From assembly GCA_028290305.1 (NCBI GenBank), contig JAQGKC010000094.1, positions 1 through 62,334 on the forward strand: DNA of 62,334 nucleotides, in the 5' to 3' direction. How positions within the stretch are numbered: position 1 is the stretch's first letter; each line of letters starts with the position of its first letter. The notes beneath the pieces are model-generated. The model worked only from the letters and a program-made list of their open reading frames with translations. It made no database searches and was not told the DNA's origin. The stretch comes from Bradyrhizobium sp. (GTDB lineage Bacteria > Pseudomonadota > Alphaproteobacteria > Rhizobiales > Xanthobacteraceae). The translations under genes and the position numbers were made by a program. This document shows positions 17,387 to 26,256 of the stretch, in pieces.

Positions 17387-18298
17387 ATGGCAGTGAATCT
17401 CAAGAACGTTGACCTTAACCTTCTTGTTATATTCGAAGCGATCTATGCGACCGGGAATATAAGTCGCGCTGCCGAACGCCTCGGCATGAGTCAGCCCGCG
17501 GTGTCGAATGCATTGGCGCGGTTGCGCGAACTCGTCGACGATCCCCTGTTTGTACGCGCGCCGCGCGGGGTCGAACCGACTGTCAAGACGCGCGAGATGA
17601 TCAATCCGGTGCGCGAGGCTCTGGGGCTGATCGGACGGCACCTAGGCGCTGCGGCGAATATCGACCTTGCGACCTACCGGCGCCTATTCCGGATCGTCGT
17701 CGTCGACGCATTCGAACCCGTCATCATGCCCGCGGTGATCCGCGCACTTCTCACGCATGCGCCCGGTATCAATATCGAGTGCGTCCAGGCCCACCCAAAG
17801 ATCCATGATGAGATCAGAGCCGGCACCATCGATCTCGCCTGCTTCGCCTATCCGATCGACAGCACCGACATTCTCGTCAAGCTGATCTGCAGTGTGGACG
17901 CCGTTGCCGTGACTCGCCGCGACCATCCCGAGATCAAGAAGCCGCTCGATTACGCGACGTTCCAGCGGCTGCCGCATATCGCGCTCGTGCGCGAGCTGCG
18001 CGGCATAACCAATGTGGACAGTGGTCTGGCGGCGACCGCAACGCCGCGCCGTATTGTCTATATGGTATCGAAGATGTGGTCGATCCCGCCGATGGTCGAG
18101 CGCACCGATCTGGTCGGCATGTTGCCGCGCGCCTTCGTTAAAGAGCTCGCAGGCAATTTCGCTCTCGACATTCACGAACTACCGACCGAGATTCCCGAGC
18201 AACACGTCTATATGGCGTGGCATATCAACAGCGAACACGATCCCGGCCACATTTGGCTGCGGGAATCGATCATGCAGGCGGCGCGCGCCAGTCAGTGA
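17387..18298 (+). CDS. LysR-family transcriptional regulator
   Basis: 303 residues. The winged HTH occupies residues 6-65 (DLNLLVIFEAIYATGNISRAA, then MSQPAVSNALARLRE and DPLFVR), followed by a linker helix and an effector domain beginning about residue 93. The arrangement is typical of NodD/LeuO-like members, which keep PTVKTREM after the HTH. No divergently transcribed target is adjacent (the upstream 168 bases contain only the decayed fragment), so the regulon is unknown. The start at 17387 gives the standard N terminus. Confidence 0.93.
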   Translation: MAVNLKNVDLNLLVIFEAIYATGNISRAAERLGMSQPAVSNALARLRELVDDPLFVRAPRGVEPTVKTREMINPVREALGLIGRHLGAAANIDLATYRRLFRIVVVDAFEPVIMPAVIRALLTHAPGINIECVQAHPKIHDEIRAGTIDLACFAYPIDSTDILVKLICSVDAVAVTRRDHPEIKKPLDYATFQRLPHIALVRELRGITNVDSGLAATATPRRIVYMVSKMWSIPPMVERTDLVGMLPRAFVKELAGNFALDIHELPTEIPEQHVYMAWHINSEHDPGHIWLRESIMQAARASQ

Positions 18299-18603
18299 AT
18301 GGGCCTCCCTCGGAAGTCCGCCCACTTCGGCGCGCTGCTATGCGCTGCTGTTTACTGCACTCTTGGCGATGATCAGCTCGATCGCAGTTTTGCACGCTCC
18401 AATCGCCAAGGCTGCGATAGACTGCGACTTGGCACGTCGCCTTCGCGGCGGCTTTCCCTCAGGATCATGATCGGTTTCATGCTCTCGCCTAAGCCGGAGG
18501 CTCGTCACGACTGTTAGCGTGACAGTGCCGCCAAGCCGAAATCCGCAAGAGACGGTGCCGATTTTTCATGCTACAATCAAAGCTGGGCAGGCCGAGAGAC
18601 GCG
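18299..18603. other. Intergenic region without recognisable gene
   Basis: About 305 bases between the LysR and pentapeptide-repeat genes. An open frame of 72 codons begins directly at the LysR stop but shows no ribosome site or family similarity. Confidence 0.4.
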
Positions 18604-19422
18604 ATGCTGTTTCGTCTGGCATTTGCTCTTGTGTCGATGGCGGCGCTGCTGGTTCATCCCTATGACGCCGTGTCGCAGGATTTGCTGCGCTATGTCGACC
18701 TCAACAGTCCGGAAATGTCGACATCGGAGATGACGCGCACCGAGGTCGACGCGGTTCTCAAGGCGGCGCCTCAAGGCCTCGGGGACCAACGCTCTGCAGA
18801 TCTGGAAGGAAAGCGGCTGTCGCACCTCGATCTCTCGGGCCTCGACTTCTCCGGCAGCAATCTTCGCCTGGCAAGACTCAATCGGACGGATCTGAAAGGC
18901 GCGCGCTTCGATCGGGCCATCCTGAACCAGGCCTGGCTGATCGACGCGGATCTGACGGAGGCGTCCCTCGTTAAGGCATCGCTGCTCAGCACGCAGATGC
19001 AACGCGCCAAGCTTGGCGGTGCCGATTTGAGCGGCGCGCGCATAACCGGAGATCTTTCCGGTGCCAGCCTGATCGGGGCCAAGCTTGCGGGCGCCGATTT
19101 GAGCGCGGACATGCGCAACCAATCGATGGGCCTGATGCGTGGCGTGATCAAGTCCGCCGATCTCAGGAATGCGAATCTGAGCGGCGCCAATCTCGCGCGC
19201 GCCAATTTCGAATTCGCGAAACTGCAGAACGCCAATCTGGCGAACTGCAACCTCAACCACGCCGACCTTGCGGGAGCCGACCTCTCCAACGCCAATCTCG
19301 CCGGCGCCGATTTCACCGAGACCGACCTTGAGTCGACCCTCTTGCCGAGCGCGGCTGCGCTCGCCGAGGCCCGCAATCTGGACAAGGCCTGGAACTTGAA
19401 TCTGGCGCGGCGACCACCATGA
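18604..19422 (+). CDS. Exported pentapeptide-repeat protein
   Basis: 272 residues from the ATG at 18604, chosen because GAGAG is 5 nt upstream and the signal peptide (MLFRLAFALVSMAALL) begins there; an ATG at 18568 adds 12 residues without a ribosome site. From about residue 70 the protein is made of A(D/N)LXX repeats (LDLSGLDFSGSNLRLARLNRTDL and onward) forming a right-handed quadrilateral beta helix, interrupted near residues 165-185. The export signal argues against a gyrase-mimic (Qnr) role and suggests a periplasmic scaffold. Function unknown. Confidence 0.85.
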   Translation: MLFRLAFALVSMAALLVHPYDAVSQDLLRYVDLNSPEMSTSEMTRTEVDAVLKAAPQGLGDQRSADLEGKRLSHLDLSGLDFSGSNLRLARLNRTDLKGARFDRAILNQAWLIDADLTEASLVKASLLSTQMQRAKLGGADLSGARITGDLSGASLIGAKLAGADLSADMRNQSMGLMRGVIKSADLRNANLSGANLARANFEFAKLQNANLANCNLNHADLAGADLSNANLAGADFTETDLESTLLPSAAALAEARNLDKAWNLNLARRPP

Positions 19423-19560
19423 CGGATGTGATGCGATTCTTTTGGCGATGCGCTGGACCACGCGGTCGCGCTGAATTTCGGCTGGTTCTCCCGTGGGATC
19501 GGAAAAAAAGTGCTAGAATAGCCAACACGCGACCGGAAACCGGCTGTTGAGCACACCAGG

Positions 19561-19585
19561 AAGGAGGCAATTGATGTTCAGATGA
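19561..19585 (+). promoter_or_regulatory. Strong ribosome site feeding a three-codon ORF (M-F-R-stop) coupled to the next gene
   Basis: AAGGAGG (19561-19567) sits 6 nt before an ATG at 19574 that opens ATG TTC AGA TGA. The stop overlaps the ATG (19582) of the following 81-residue gene. The Shine-Dalgarno is 14 nt from that second ATG, too far for ideal initiation, so reinitiation after a mini-ORF is plausible. Seen directly; the regulatory meaning is inferred. Confidence 0.5.
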
Positions 19586-19827
19586 AATTTGATGCTCCTG
19601 CTGTTCTCAGGAAGTGGCCTTCACTCAATAATGAACGCATCAGCAACGCGCGTCCCTACCTCGTTTCTGATGGCACTCTTGACGAGTGCATACGGCAGTT
19701 CATGTCCAAGCCCGCATCTCAGCATCATTTGTATGAGATCCACACGGCTCCGCAGGGTGAATTAATCACCGCTATTTTGTCAGCCGAGCAAATAGTTGAA
19801 CTCGCCCGGTTGCGGGATTTTCTTTGA
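19582..19827 (+). CDS. Hypothetical protein (81 aa)
   Basis: A small soluble protein, MKFDAPAVLRKWPSLNNERI onward, with helical C terminus (AEQIVELARLRDFL). No known domain. It resembles the small conserved hypotheticals of Bradyrhizobium relatives. The start is coupled to an upstream three-codon ORF with the only good ribosome site. Confidence 0.65.
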   Translation: MKFDAPAVLRKWPSLNNERISNARPYLVSDGTLDECIRQFMSKPASQHHLYEIHTAPQGELITAILSAEQIVELARLRDFL

Positions 19828-20064
19828 GCCTCGAAGAAGTCGAAGCCCTAATCGGCTTACCCTCCGCGTTACCACGGACCGACGGAGCGCCTTTCTAAAA
19901 TTCAGGAACTTCCTGATTTCATTGGCGCGCTCCCTCAGCCGCCGGCTGACTAACGTTTTCTTCACCTGATCCAGCGACAGTCGCAATCGGGATGCGTATC
20001 ATGCCCAGCCGTCGCCGACCTCAACCCGGCGACGGCTTTTGTCACGCCATCTTTGCGGCCCATA

Positions 20065-20229
20065 TTATGGCGACTTTACAGGATGCGGCAGCGGGCCTTC
20101 GTGCGCCAACACCTTGCTAAGGTCGTCGTACTCGATCCACTCGCCGCATAGCTCGCACAGATAGCCATCGTTCACCCGTTTCCTGGCAACTGGCTTCCCG
20201 GATATCGGTTTGCGTGGAACATCGGTCAT
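20065..20229 (-). CDS. Hypothetical small zinc-finger-like protein
   Basis: 54 residues from an ATG at 20229; an upstream ATG at 20259 would add ten. The basic N terminus (PRKPISGKPVARKR) is followed by GYLCELCGEWIEYDDLSKVLAHEGPL, in which C-x2-C with a following His suggests a half zinc finger. No family is known to me. Confidence 0.5.
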   Translation of the reverse strand: MTDVPRKPISGKPVARKRVNDGYLCELCGEWIEYDDLSKVLAHEGPLPHPVKSP

Positions 20230-20284
20230 TGATCTCGCGCCAGCTTCCGGCGTCCCCATTACTGCCGCATCGGATCAGTTGTCA

Positions 20285-20731
20285 TCAAGGTACTCGGCGC
20301 TGTCCTGCGCCGGTCGACCGATCAGCACCGGAAAAGCGAAGGCGGGTTGGCCAGCCGACGCGAACCAGCGTTTCGTCCGGATCCGAAAGGGCGAATTCGT
20401 ACATTCCCCAAGGCTTGTCCTCCGGTTCCGGTCGGCTCTTCTTTAGAATCTCATCTCGGAATTCGACCGCCAGAGCGTCGACGTCCTCAAGATAAAGATA
20501 GAGACCGAACGGGTTTCTGCCCGGCATGAGCCAGCCCTCCACCGCATCTGTCAAATGAAGATATCCGCCCTTGCCGTTGGATAGTCTGCGGTAAGTATCC
20601 TCCCCACCCGGCGGCGGCTTTTCGCTGTCGGGACGCGTAAAGCCGAGGCGATTGTAGAAGCGCTCCGACGTGTCGAGATTGTTGCACGGCAGGATAGCGG
20701 TCAGAACACCAGACGGCGTGGAACTGGTCAT
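20285..20731 (-). CDS. VOC-family protein (bleomycin-resistance-like)
   Basis: 148 residues from the ATG at 20731, which has GAGGAG upstream. The fold signature is clear: LTAILPCNNLDTSERFYNRLGF, GGYLHLTDAVEGW and the C-terminal WGMYEFALSDPDETLVRVGW. The FYNRLGF and final E/G pattern fit bleomycin-resistance/glyoxalase proteins. Likely a small-molecule binding or detoxifying protein; ligand unknown. Confidence 0.85.
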   Translation of the reverse strand: MTSSTPSGVLTAILPCNNLDTSERFYNRLGFTRPDSEKPPPGGEDTYRRLSNGKGGYLHLTDAVEGWLMPGRNPFGLYLYLEDVDALAVEFRDEILKKSRPEPEDKPWGMYEFALSDPDETLVRVGWPTRLRFSGADRSTGAGQRRVP

Positions 20732-20921
20732 CAGGCTTACTCCTCGTTTGACACAGTGAGAGGTTTTCTGGCTTCCGTCATTGATGTCGCGCCAGCTTCG
20801 TGAGTCTTTGCGCGACGAGTCAAACACGCGCTCGACGTGCCGATTGATCGCAGGGCAAGGATTTCTTGGGTGCCTGCGGCACCGGCGGGCGATGGTGGGT
20901 GAAGGGCGGCGAAGGTAGCCT

Positions 20922-20998
20922 TGGCGCGCTCGGAGAGATTCGAACTCCCGGCCCTCGGAATCGAAATCCGATGCTCTATCCAGCTGAGCTACGAGCGC
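20922..20998 (-). tRNA. tRNA-Arg (anticodon TCG)
   Basis: Reading the minus strand: acceptor GCGCTCG pairs with CGAGCGC, the D arm is GCTCAGCTGGATAGAGC, the anticodon stem TCGGA/TCCGA encloses a loop with TCG, the T arm is GGGAGTTCGAATCTC, and CCA is encoded at the 3' end. 77 nt including CCA. Confidence 0.93.
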
Positions 20999-21220
20999 GT
21001 GCGTGGTCGATTACCAGACTTGGCCCGGCAGGGCTAGCAGCCCGGTGGCGGCCCGATTCCTCGGGAAAGTGCGAAAATCGCCGCCGGAGGCGGATTTTTG
21101 CCCCGATTTGGATGCTTAACGAATTCCCAACACAGTAAGGCCAGAGTTGTGCCGTCTGGTCCGGCGACGGACTTTGGCTTTCCCGTGTCCCCAAGGCTCT
21201 ATCCGGTTCCCGATCGGTCC

Positions 21221-21667
21221 ATGCGCATCACGTTCTTGCCCCTGCTGCTGCTCTCGCTTCTGGCCGCGACACCGGCCCGTGCTGATCTGCACATCACGCG
21301 CGATCACGGCGGCTATGTCAGCGAATACAAAGAGAAGTACGAGCGCATCCGCAATCGCCATGAACGCGTCATCATCGACGGCATCTGCAATTCGGCCTGT
21401 ACCCTCGTGTTCGGTATCGTGCCGCTGAACAAGATCTGCGTAACGCCGCGCGCCAGCGTCGGCTTCCATCAGGCCTATTACGACAAGGCATTTACCTTCG
21501 GCATCAAGGTCACCAGCGCCGAGGGGACCGCGGACCTGATGTCCTATTACCCCAATACGGTGAAGGACTGGATCCGCCGTAATGGCGGGCTGACCACCGA
21601 AATGAAGAAGATCAAAAACGGCGAGGATCTCTGGAGGATCGTCGATCCCTGTCCGGAAGATTTCTAG
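21221..21667 (+). CDS. Predicted periplasmic protein, ClpP-like (COG3904 type)
   Basis: 148 residues with a clear signal peptide (MRITFLPLLLLSLLAATPARA) from the ATG at 21221; the open frame upstream is not protein-like. The mature part contains VIIDGICNSACTLVFGIV, matching the ClpP/crotonase-like nucleophile region (S-A-C) of small periplasmic proteins, and RASVGFHQAYYD with a His at the expected place. A serine-peptidase-like fold is inferred; activity is unproved. Confidence 0.65.
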   Translation: MRITFLPLLLLSLLAATPARADLHITRDHGGYVSEYKEKYERIRNRHERVIIDGICNSACTLVFGIVPLNKICVTPRASVGFHQAYYDKAFTFGIKVTSAEGTADLMSYYPNTVKDWIRRNGGLTTEMKKIKNGEDLWRIVDPCPEDF

Positions 21668-21829
21668 ACGCCGCGTGCTTCCCGTCGGTATCTGAAGGAC
21701 CGCAGTGCACCATCACGCACTGGAGCGAGTTAGTCGCGGTCTCCCGATGTTCGTCATGTAATACCGAGCAGACGGTCCCGTGCGTTTCGCGATTGCCGGA
21801 TTGCCCGTGTTCAGGCAATCAAGCCGCAA

Positions 21830-22789
21830 ATGAACAAAGACATTGAAGATCTAGCCGCGCGCGCGGCGCCGGCGATTTTTGTCGTGCTTTGGAGTACCGG
21901 CTTCGTTGTCACCAAATACGTGCTGCACAATGCCGAACCGCTGACCTATCTCGCGATCCGTATGGCTGTGGTGGTGGGGCTGATGGCGATCATCGTCGCG
22001 ATCGCGCGGCCGCAATGGCCGGATCGATCGGGCATCGCCCATAGCGTCGTCGCGGGTATTCTGGTGCATGGATTTTACCTGGGCGGGACCGCGGTTGCGA
22101 TCGCGCATTCAATCCCCGCCGGGCTCTCGGCGCTGATTCCGGGCCTGCAGCCGATCCTGACCTCGACCTTGGCGAACCGCTGGTTCGGTGAACGCGTCAC
22201 GCCGCTGCAGTGGGCCGGGCTGCTGCTCGGGCTCGCGGGCGTGGTGCTGATCCTGCATGATCGGCCGATGAGCGGGGAGGCGGGCTGGGGCTGGCTGGCC
22301 TCGGGTGTGTCGTTGGTCAGCATCACCCTGGGAACGCTGTATCAGAGGCGCTATTGCAACCGGATCGACTGGCGTGCCGGCAATCTCGTGCAGTACATCG
22401 CGGTCACGATTCTCTACGTCGCCGGCGCCTGGTTGTTCGAGAGCAATGTGGTGCACTGGACCCGCGAATTCGTGCTGGCGCTGGTCTGGCTCGCCGTGAT
22501 GCTGTCGATTGGATCGATCGGGCTATTGTACTGGCTGATCCGGCGCTCGGCGGCGACGTCGGTGGCAAGCCTGTTCTATCTGGTGCCGGGGGTGACCGCG
22601 ATCATGGCCTACGTACTGTTCGGCGAGCGGCTTGATGGAATCGCGATCGCAGGCATGGTTGCCTGCGCCGCCGCGGTGTTTCTGGTCAACCGGCGCGCCG
22701 GTCTGACCAAGCTGGTCCCAAATCACAAGCTGGTCCCAAATCAAAAGCCTCCGGGTTCCGATCCGGAGGCTTTCGCGCGCGATTCTTAA
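21830..22789 (+). CDS. DMT-superfamily (EamA) transporter
   Basis: 319 residues with ten predicted membrane helices in two EamA repeats (about residues 12-150 and 160-295). The first helix is IFVVLWSTGFVVTKYVLH. Such permeases export or import amino acids and other metabolites. The last ~20 residues are unusual: they contain a tandem KLVPNHKLVPNQK from a duplicated AAGCTGGTCCCAAATCA sequence, and the terminator stem is translated as part of the C terminus (see the hairpin entry). Confidence 0.9.
   Translation: MNKDIEDLAARAAPAIFVVLWSTGFVVTKYVLHNAEPLTYLAIRMAVVVGLMAIIVAIARPQWPDRSGIAHSVVAGILVHGFYLGGTAVAIAHSIPAGLSALIPGLQPILTSTLANRWFGERVTPLQWAGLLLGLAGVVLILHDRPMSGEAGWGWLASGVSLVSITLGTLYQRRYCNRIDWRAGNLVQYIAVTILYVAGAWLFESNVVHWTREFVLALVWLAVMLSIGSIGLLYWLIRRSAATSVASLFYLVPGVTAIMAYVLFGERLDGIAIAGMVACAAAVFLVNRRAGLTKLVPNHKLVPNQKPPGSDPEAFARDS
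22743..22773 (+). terminator. Perfect 11-bp hairpin inside the end of the DMT gene
   Basis: AAAGCCTCCGG pairs with CCGGAGGCTTT around an eight-base loop (22743-22773). It resembles a bidirectional terminator but lies 16 nt before the stop codon, so the hairpin is translated. The convergent histone-like gene begins its 3' end at 22794, so the element could serve both. Confidence 0.6.
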
Positions 22790-22793
22790 GTAC

Positions 22794-23078
22794 TCAGCGC
22801 TTCGACTTCTTGGCCTTCTTTTTCTTCTTGGCGGCTTTCTTCGCAACTTTCTTGACGGCCTTTTTGGCTGATTTTTTCGCCGAGGATTTCTTGGAAGCCT
22901 TTTTAGCTTTCTTTGCCTTTTTGGCTTTCTTAGCTTTCTTCGGCGTCACCTTCTTGGCGACTTTCTTGGCGGCCTTCCTGACCTTCTTGACCACCGTCTT
23001 GGTGGCTTCCTTGGTCGTCTCGGCGGCGCTGCTCATCGCGTCCGTCATCTGTTCCAGAACGGGTTTCTCGTCGTCCAT
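22794..23078 (-). CDS. Histone H1-like Lys/Ala-rich protein
   Basis: 94 residues. A short acidic N terminus (MDDEKPVLEQMTDAMSSAAE) is followed by about 65 residues of KKA, KAKKAKK and AKKS repeats, nearly half lysine. This matches bacterial H1-like, nucleoid-associated proteins (Hc1/AlgP-like tails) that bind DNA through unstructured basic tails. The hydrophobic frame on the other strand is only a complement artefact of Lys codons. Confidence 0.8.
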   Translation of the reverse strand: MDDEKPVLEQMTDAMSSAAETTKEATKTVVKKVRKAAKKVAKKVTPKKAKKAKKAKKAKKASKKSSAKKSAKKAVKKVAKKAAKKKKKAKKSKR

Positions 23079-23150
23079 AGCATCCCCCAGGGTTTATCGA
23101 AGCGACAACGATAGCGGGATTCGTCAAGCTGTTAAAGAGATGCTGTGACC

Positions 23151-24607
23151 TTATGCCTTGCGGACCCCAGCATAAGCGGCGAGCGCGCGTTCGCGTCCCT
23201 TGTTGTGATCGACGATCGGCTCCGGATACGTCTTGCCAAGCTCCACGCCGGCGCCGGCGAGTTCGGGCGGCGCAGCGCTCCATGGCCGGTGGATCAAGCC
23301 TGGCGGCGTTGCGCGAGTTCCGGCACCCAGCGCCTGACATAAGCGCCATCGGGATCGAACTTCTCGCCCTGCAGGATGGGATTGAACACGCGGAAATAGG
23401 GCGCGGCATCGGCGCCGGACCCGGCGACCCATTGCCAGTTGGCGGGATCGCCACCGGGGTCGGCATCGACCAGCGTGTCCCAAAACCAGCTTTCGCCCTC
23501 GCGCCAGTCGACCAGCAGATGCTTGACGAGGAACGATGACGTCACCATCCGAACCCGGTTGTGCACCACGCCGGTGTGCCAGAGCTCGCGCATCCCGGCA
23601 TCGACGATGGGGTAGCCGGTCCGGCCGCGTTGCCACGCCCGCAGCGCCTTGTCGTCATGCCTCCAGGGGAAGGCGTCGAACGAAGGCTGCAGGTTGCGCA
23701 CCGCGAGGTCGGGCACGTCGAACAACAGGTGGCGGTAGAATTCGCGCCAGCCCAGTTCGCTCAGGAACTTGTCGATATCGCCTGACAGGGCAGGGTGCTC
23801 GGCCGCGGCAAAGCGTGCGGCATGCCACACTTGGCGTGGGCTGATCTCGCCAAAGCGTAAATGCGGCAATAGCCCGGATGTGCCGATGCGATCGGGCCGG
23901 TCGCGGTCGGCGGAATAGCCGGCCACACCGCTTTCGAGAAATGCATGGAGCCGGGCCTGCGCCGGCATCTCGCCCGGCGTCCAAGTGTCTCGCAGTCCGC
24001 GGGCCCAATCCGGATGTACGGGTTCGAGACGCCAGCTTTCGATGAGGTCGCTTGCCAGGTCCGGCACCGAGCCGAGCTTCTTCGGTGCCGGCAGCGGCTT
24101 TGCCGGATCGCCCAGCGCCTGCACCCGCCGCCAGAACGGCGTAAACATCCGCAAGCCACGGCCTTCCTTGTTGCGGATGGAGGAGGGGGCCACCAGGAGA
24201 TCGCCGGGAAAGCTTTGCGAGGCGACGCCGATCTCCTTGAGGCTGGTTGCGACCTGATCGGCCACGGCCTGATACGGTGCTTGCGTGATCTCATTCCAGA
24301 ACACCGCGCCGGCTTGGGTCTCGCGTGCCAATTCGGCGATGATCCTTGCCGCGGGCCCTTTGCGCAACAGCAGCGATGTGCCCATCGCGTTGAGGCTTTT
24401 TTGCAAGGCGCGGAGCGACTGCGCCAGCCACCAGCGCGTTGCGCCACCCAAAGGCCGCGCGTTCGGCGCAGGACCTTGTTCGTCGAACACGTAGAGACAA
24501 ATCACCGGCGCGCCGGCCCTCGCCGCGGCATGCAAAGCGGGATGATCGGAAAGGCGGAGATCGTCGCGAAACCAGACGATGCAGGGAGGTGCGGAATTGC
24601 TGGCCAT
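23151..24607 (-). pseudogene. phrB: Deoxyribodipyrimidine photolyase / cryptochrome, frameshifted near its 3' end
   Basis: From the ATG at 24607 the frame gives 437 residues: an alpha/beta antenna-binding domain (CIVWFRDDLRLSDHPAL) and a helical FAD domain with TGYPIVDAGMRELW, WRE-FYRH, and the FAD-binding GGDPANWQWVAGSG with YFRVFNP. It stops at VPELAQRRQA. The missing C terminus continues in another frame directly downstream (GLIHRPW ... GVELGKTYP ... IVDHNKGRERALAAYAGVR, stop at 23151). One base missing at about 23300-23310 explains this; restored, the protein would be 485 residues, the normal length. The FAD and electron-transfer region is intact, so the fault affects only the last ~50 residues. 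It could be a real mutation or a sequencing error. Confidence 0.8.
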
Positions 24608-24669
24608 TGGCGGGTTTAAACGCGGACGCCGCTTTTTAGATCCGCCTCATAAGCGCAAGGGTCGTCCTG

Positions 24670-26256
24670 TCAGGCCTGTTTTGGTTGTCGCCGGTCGAGC
24701 GCCGCCAGTGCTTCGCCCAATATCGAACGGACACGATCGGCAGCCTGAGCATCCACGATGGAAGGATCAAGATAAAAGTCCAGCCCGGTCATGCGCTCGA
24801 TGATGACGGCGCCCTTTGCTGATGTGTCGACCACGTTGTCCAGCGAGTAGGGGATGACTTCGCGGCTGATGCCTTTCATCGTGATCGGCGGCAACGGGTG
24901 CGCCGTTATGACATCGCTTGCCAGCGCAAAGGTTTCATAGCTGACGACAATGCCGCCTGGCTCGGCGATGGACTGCAGCCGCGCCGCCAGATTGGCCTCG
25001 GCGCCGATGATCGTATAGTCCATTCGATCCGAGCTTCCAAAATTGCCGACGTTGCAATAGCCGGTATTGATGCCCATCCGCGCTTTGAACGGATGTTCGA
25101 TACCCGCGGCCCGCCATTTCGCGTTGAGTTCGAGCAGGCGACGCTGCATGCTCCAGGCCATCCGCACGCAGGCCTGCGCATCGGCCCGGTCGCCTTTTGT
25201 TTCGGGATCGCCGAAGAAGATCAGCATCGCATCGCCGATGAATTTATCAATCGTGCCGCCGTGCTCATGGGCGATCTCGGACATCTCCGTGAAATATTCG
25301 TTGAGCAGTTGAGTGATCTGCTCCGGCTGCAGCCTTTCGGTGGTCGCGGTGAAATTCTGGATGTCCGAGAAAAAGATCGTCAGTTTCTTTCTTTCGGTAT
25401 GGATCGTAACGTCCTTCTGTCCGCTGAAGATGCTTTTATAGATTTGCGGCGAAATATACCTCGATATTTTCAACGAGAGCGTCGCGAGAAAGTCGTTGGC
25501 CGATTCCAGCTCCCGGTTCATGCCCTGGATTTGCCGGGCCTGGCGGCGTTGCATCCCCAGAAACGAAACGCCGCTGATCGCGGCCAGAGCAAAATAGGCG
25601 AGCAGATACTTGAACGAGAAAATGTTGGCGGCGATCGGCTGCGTGATCGAGACTTCCTGAATGCCGCGGACGTCACCGACTTTCCAGTCGCGTTTCGGGC
25701 TTTCGGGATGGACGTTGTGACAACTGACACAGGCGGGTCCCATGATGACCGGAGCGATCAGCCGGACGCGGTCGCTGAACATTGAACTGGCTGCATCGAC
25801 GATCTTTTGGTCGGGATTATTGCGCAGGCTTTGCAGGGAAGCCTTCTCGAAATCGTCCAATTGATGCGGCGCGCGATTTTTGAAGGGAAAGTCGGAAACG
25901 AAGCGATAGTTGATATTCTGCTGCTGCTCGCTGATGACTTTGCCAAGCTCCAGCGACAACGTTGCGGGAATTGGTATAGCACCCGGGATCGTCTCGTAAT
26001 TGTGGACGACCTGGGTCGTACCGGGATGAGCCAAAATCCTGCCCACGACATTCGAGGCGTAGTAGGAGCGCACGCTGCTGACAACGGAGTTGAGGTCGGT
26101 CGCCTGCCGTCTGAGGGCAACCTCTGCGAGGTTTGTGAGATCGAGCCACACCGCGACCGGAAGTGCGAGCAGCAGCACGGCGATAAGAAAGCCCGTCAGC
26201 GCCGAGGAGCGTATGTTCCGGGGATTTTTAGTTTCCATGGCGGCAGTCCGATCCAT
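24670..26256 (-). CDS. Membrane class III adenylate cyclase with haem-c sensor domain (DUF3365)
   Basis: 528 residues from the ATG at 26256. TM1 is about residues 15-38; the periplasmic DUF3365/Tll0287-like domain has a CVSCH haem-binding motif at C176-H180; TM2 is about 200-222, followed by a short coiled coil and a cyclase domain from about 285. Catalytic features are the metal aspartates D298 (FSDIQNF) and in IGDAMLIF, the Lys of DKFIGDA, Asp of MDYTIIG and NLAARL. The Lys/Asp pair indicates ATP rather than GTP. This suggests cAMP production controlled by redox state or a haem ligand. The protein is read divergently from unlinked neighbours. Confidence 0.88.
   Translation of the reverse strand: MDRTAAMETKNPRNIRSSALTGFLIAVLLLALPVAVWLDLTNLAEVALRRQATDLNSVVSSVRSYYASNVVGRILAHPGTTQVVHNYETIPGAIPIPATLSLELGKVISEQQQNINYRFVSDFPFKNRAPHQLDDFEKASLQSLRNNPDQKIVDAASSMFSDRVRLIAPVIMGPACVSCHNVHPESPKRDWKVGDVRGIQEVSITQPIAANIFSFKYLLAYFALAAISGVSFLGMQRRQARQIQGMNRELESANDFLATLSLKISRYISPQIYKSIFSGQKDVTIHTERKKLTIFFSDIQNFTATTERLQPEQITQLLNEYFTEMSEIAHEHGGTIDKFIGDAMLIFFGDPETKGDRADAQACVRMAWSMQRRLLELNAKWRAAGIEHPFKARMGINTGYCNVGNFGSSDRMDYTIIGAEANLAARLQSIAEPGGIVVSYETFALASDVITAHPLPPITMKGISREVIPYSLDNVVDTSAKGAVIIERMTGLDFYLDPSIVDAQAADRVRSILGEALAALDRRQPKQA

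Noticed and set aside
22810..23148. Hydrophobic 112-residue plus-strand frame (Phe/Leu/Ala-rich)
   Set aside because: It is the complement of Lys-rich codons of the histone-like gene; looks like a membrane protein only by chance.
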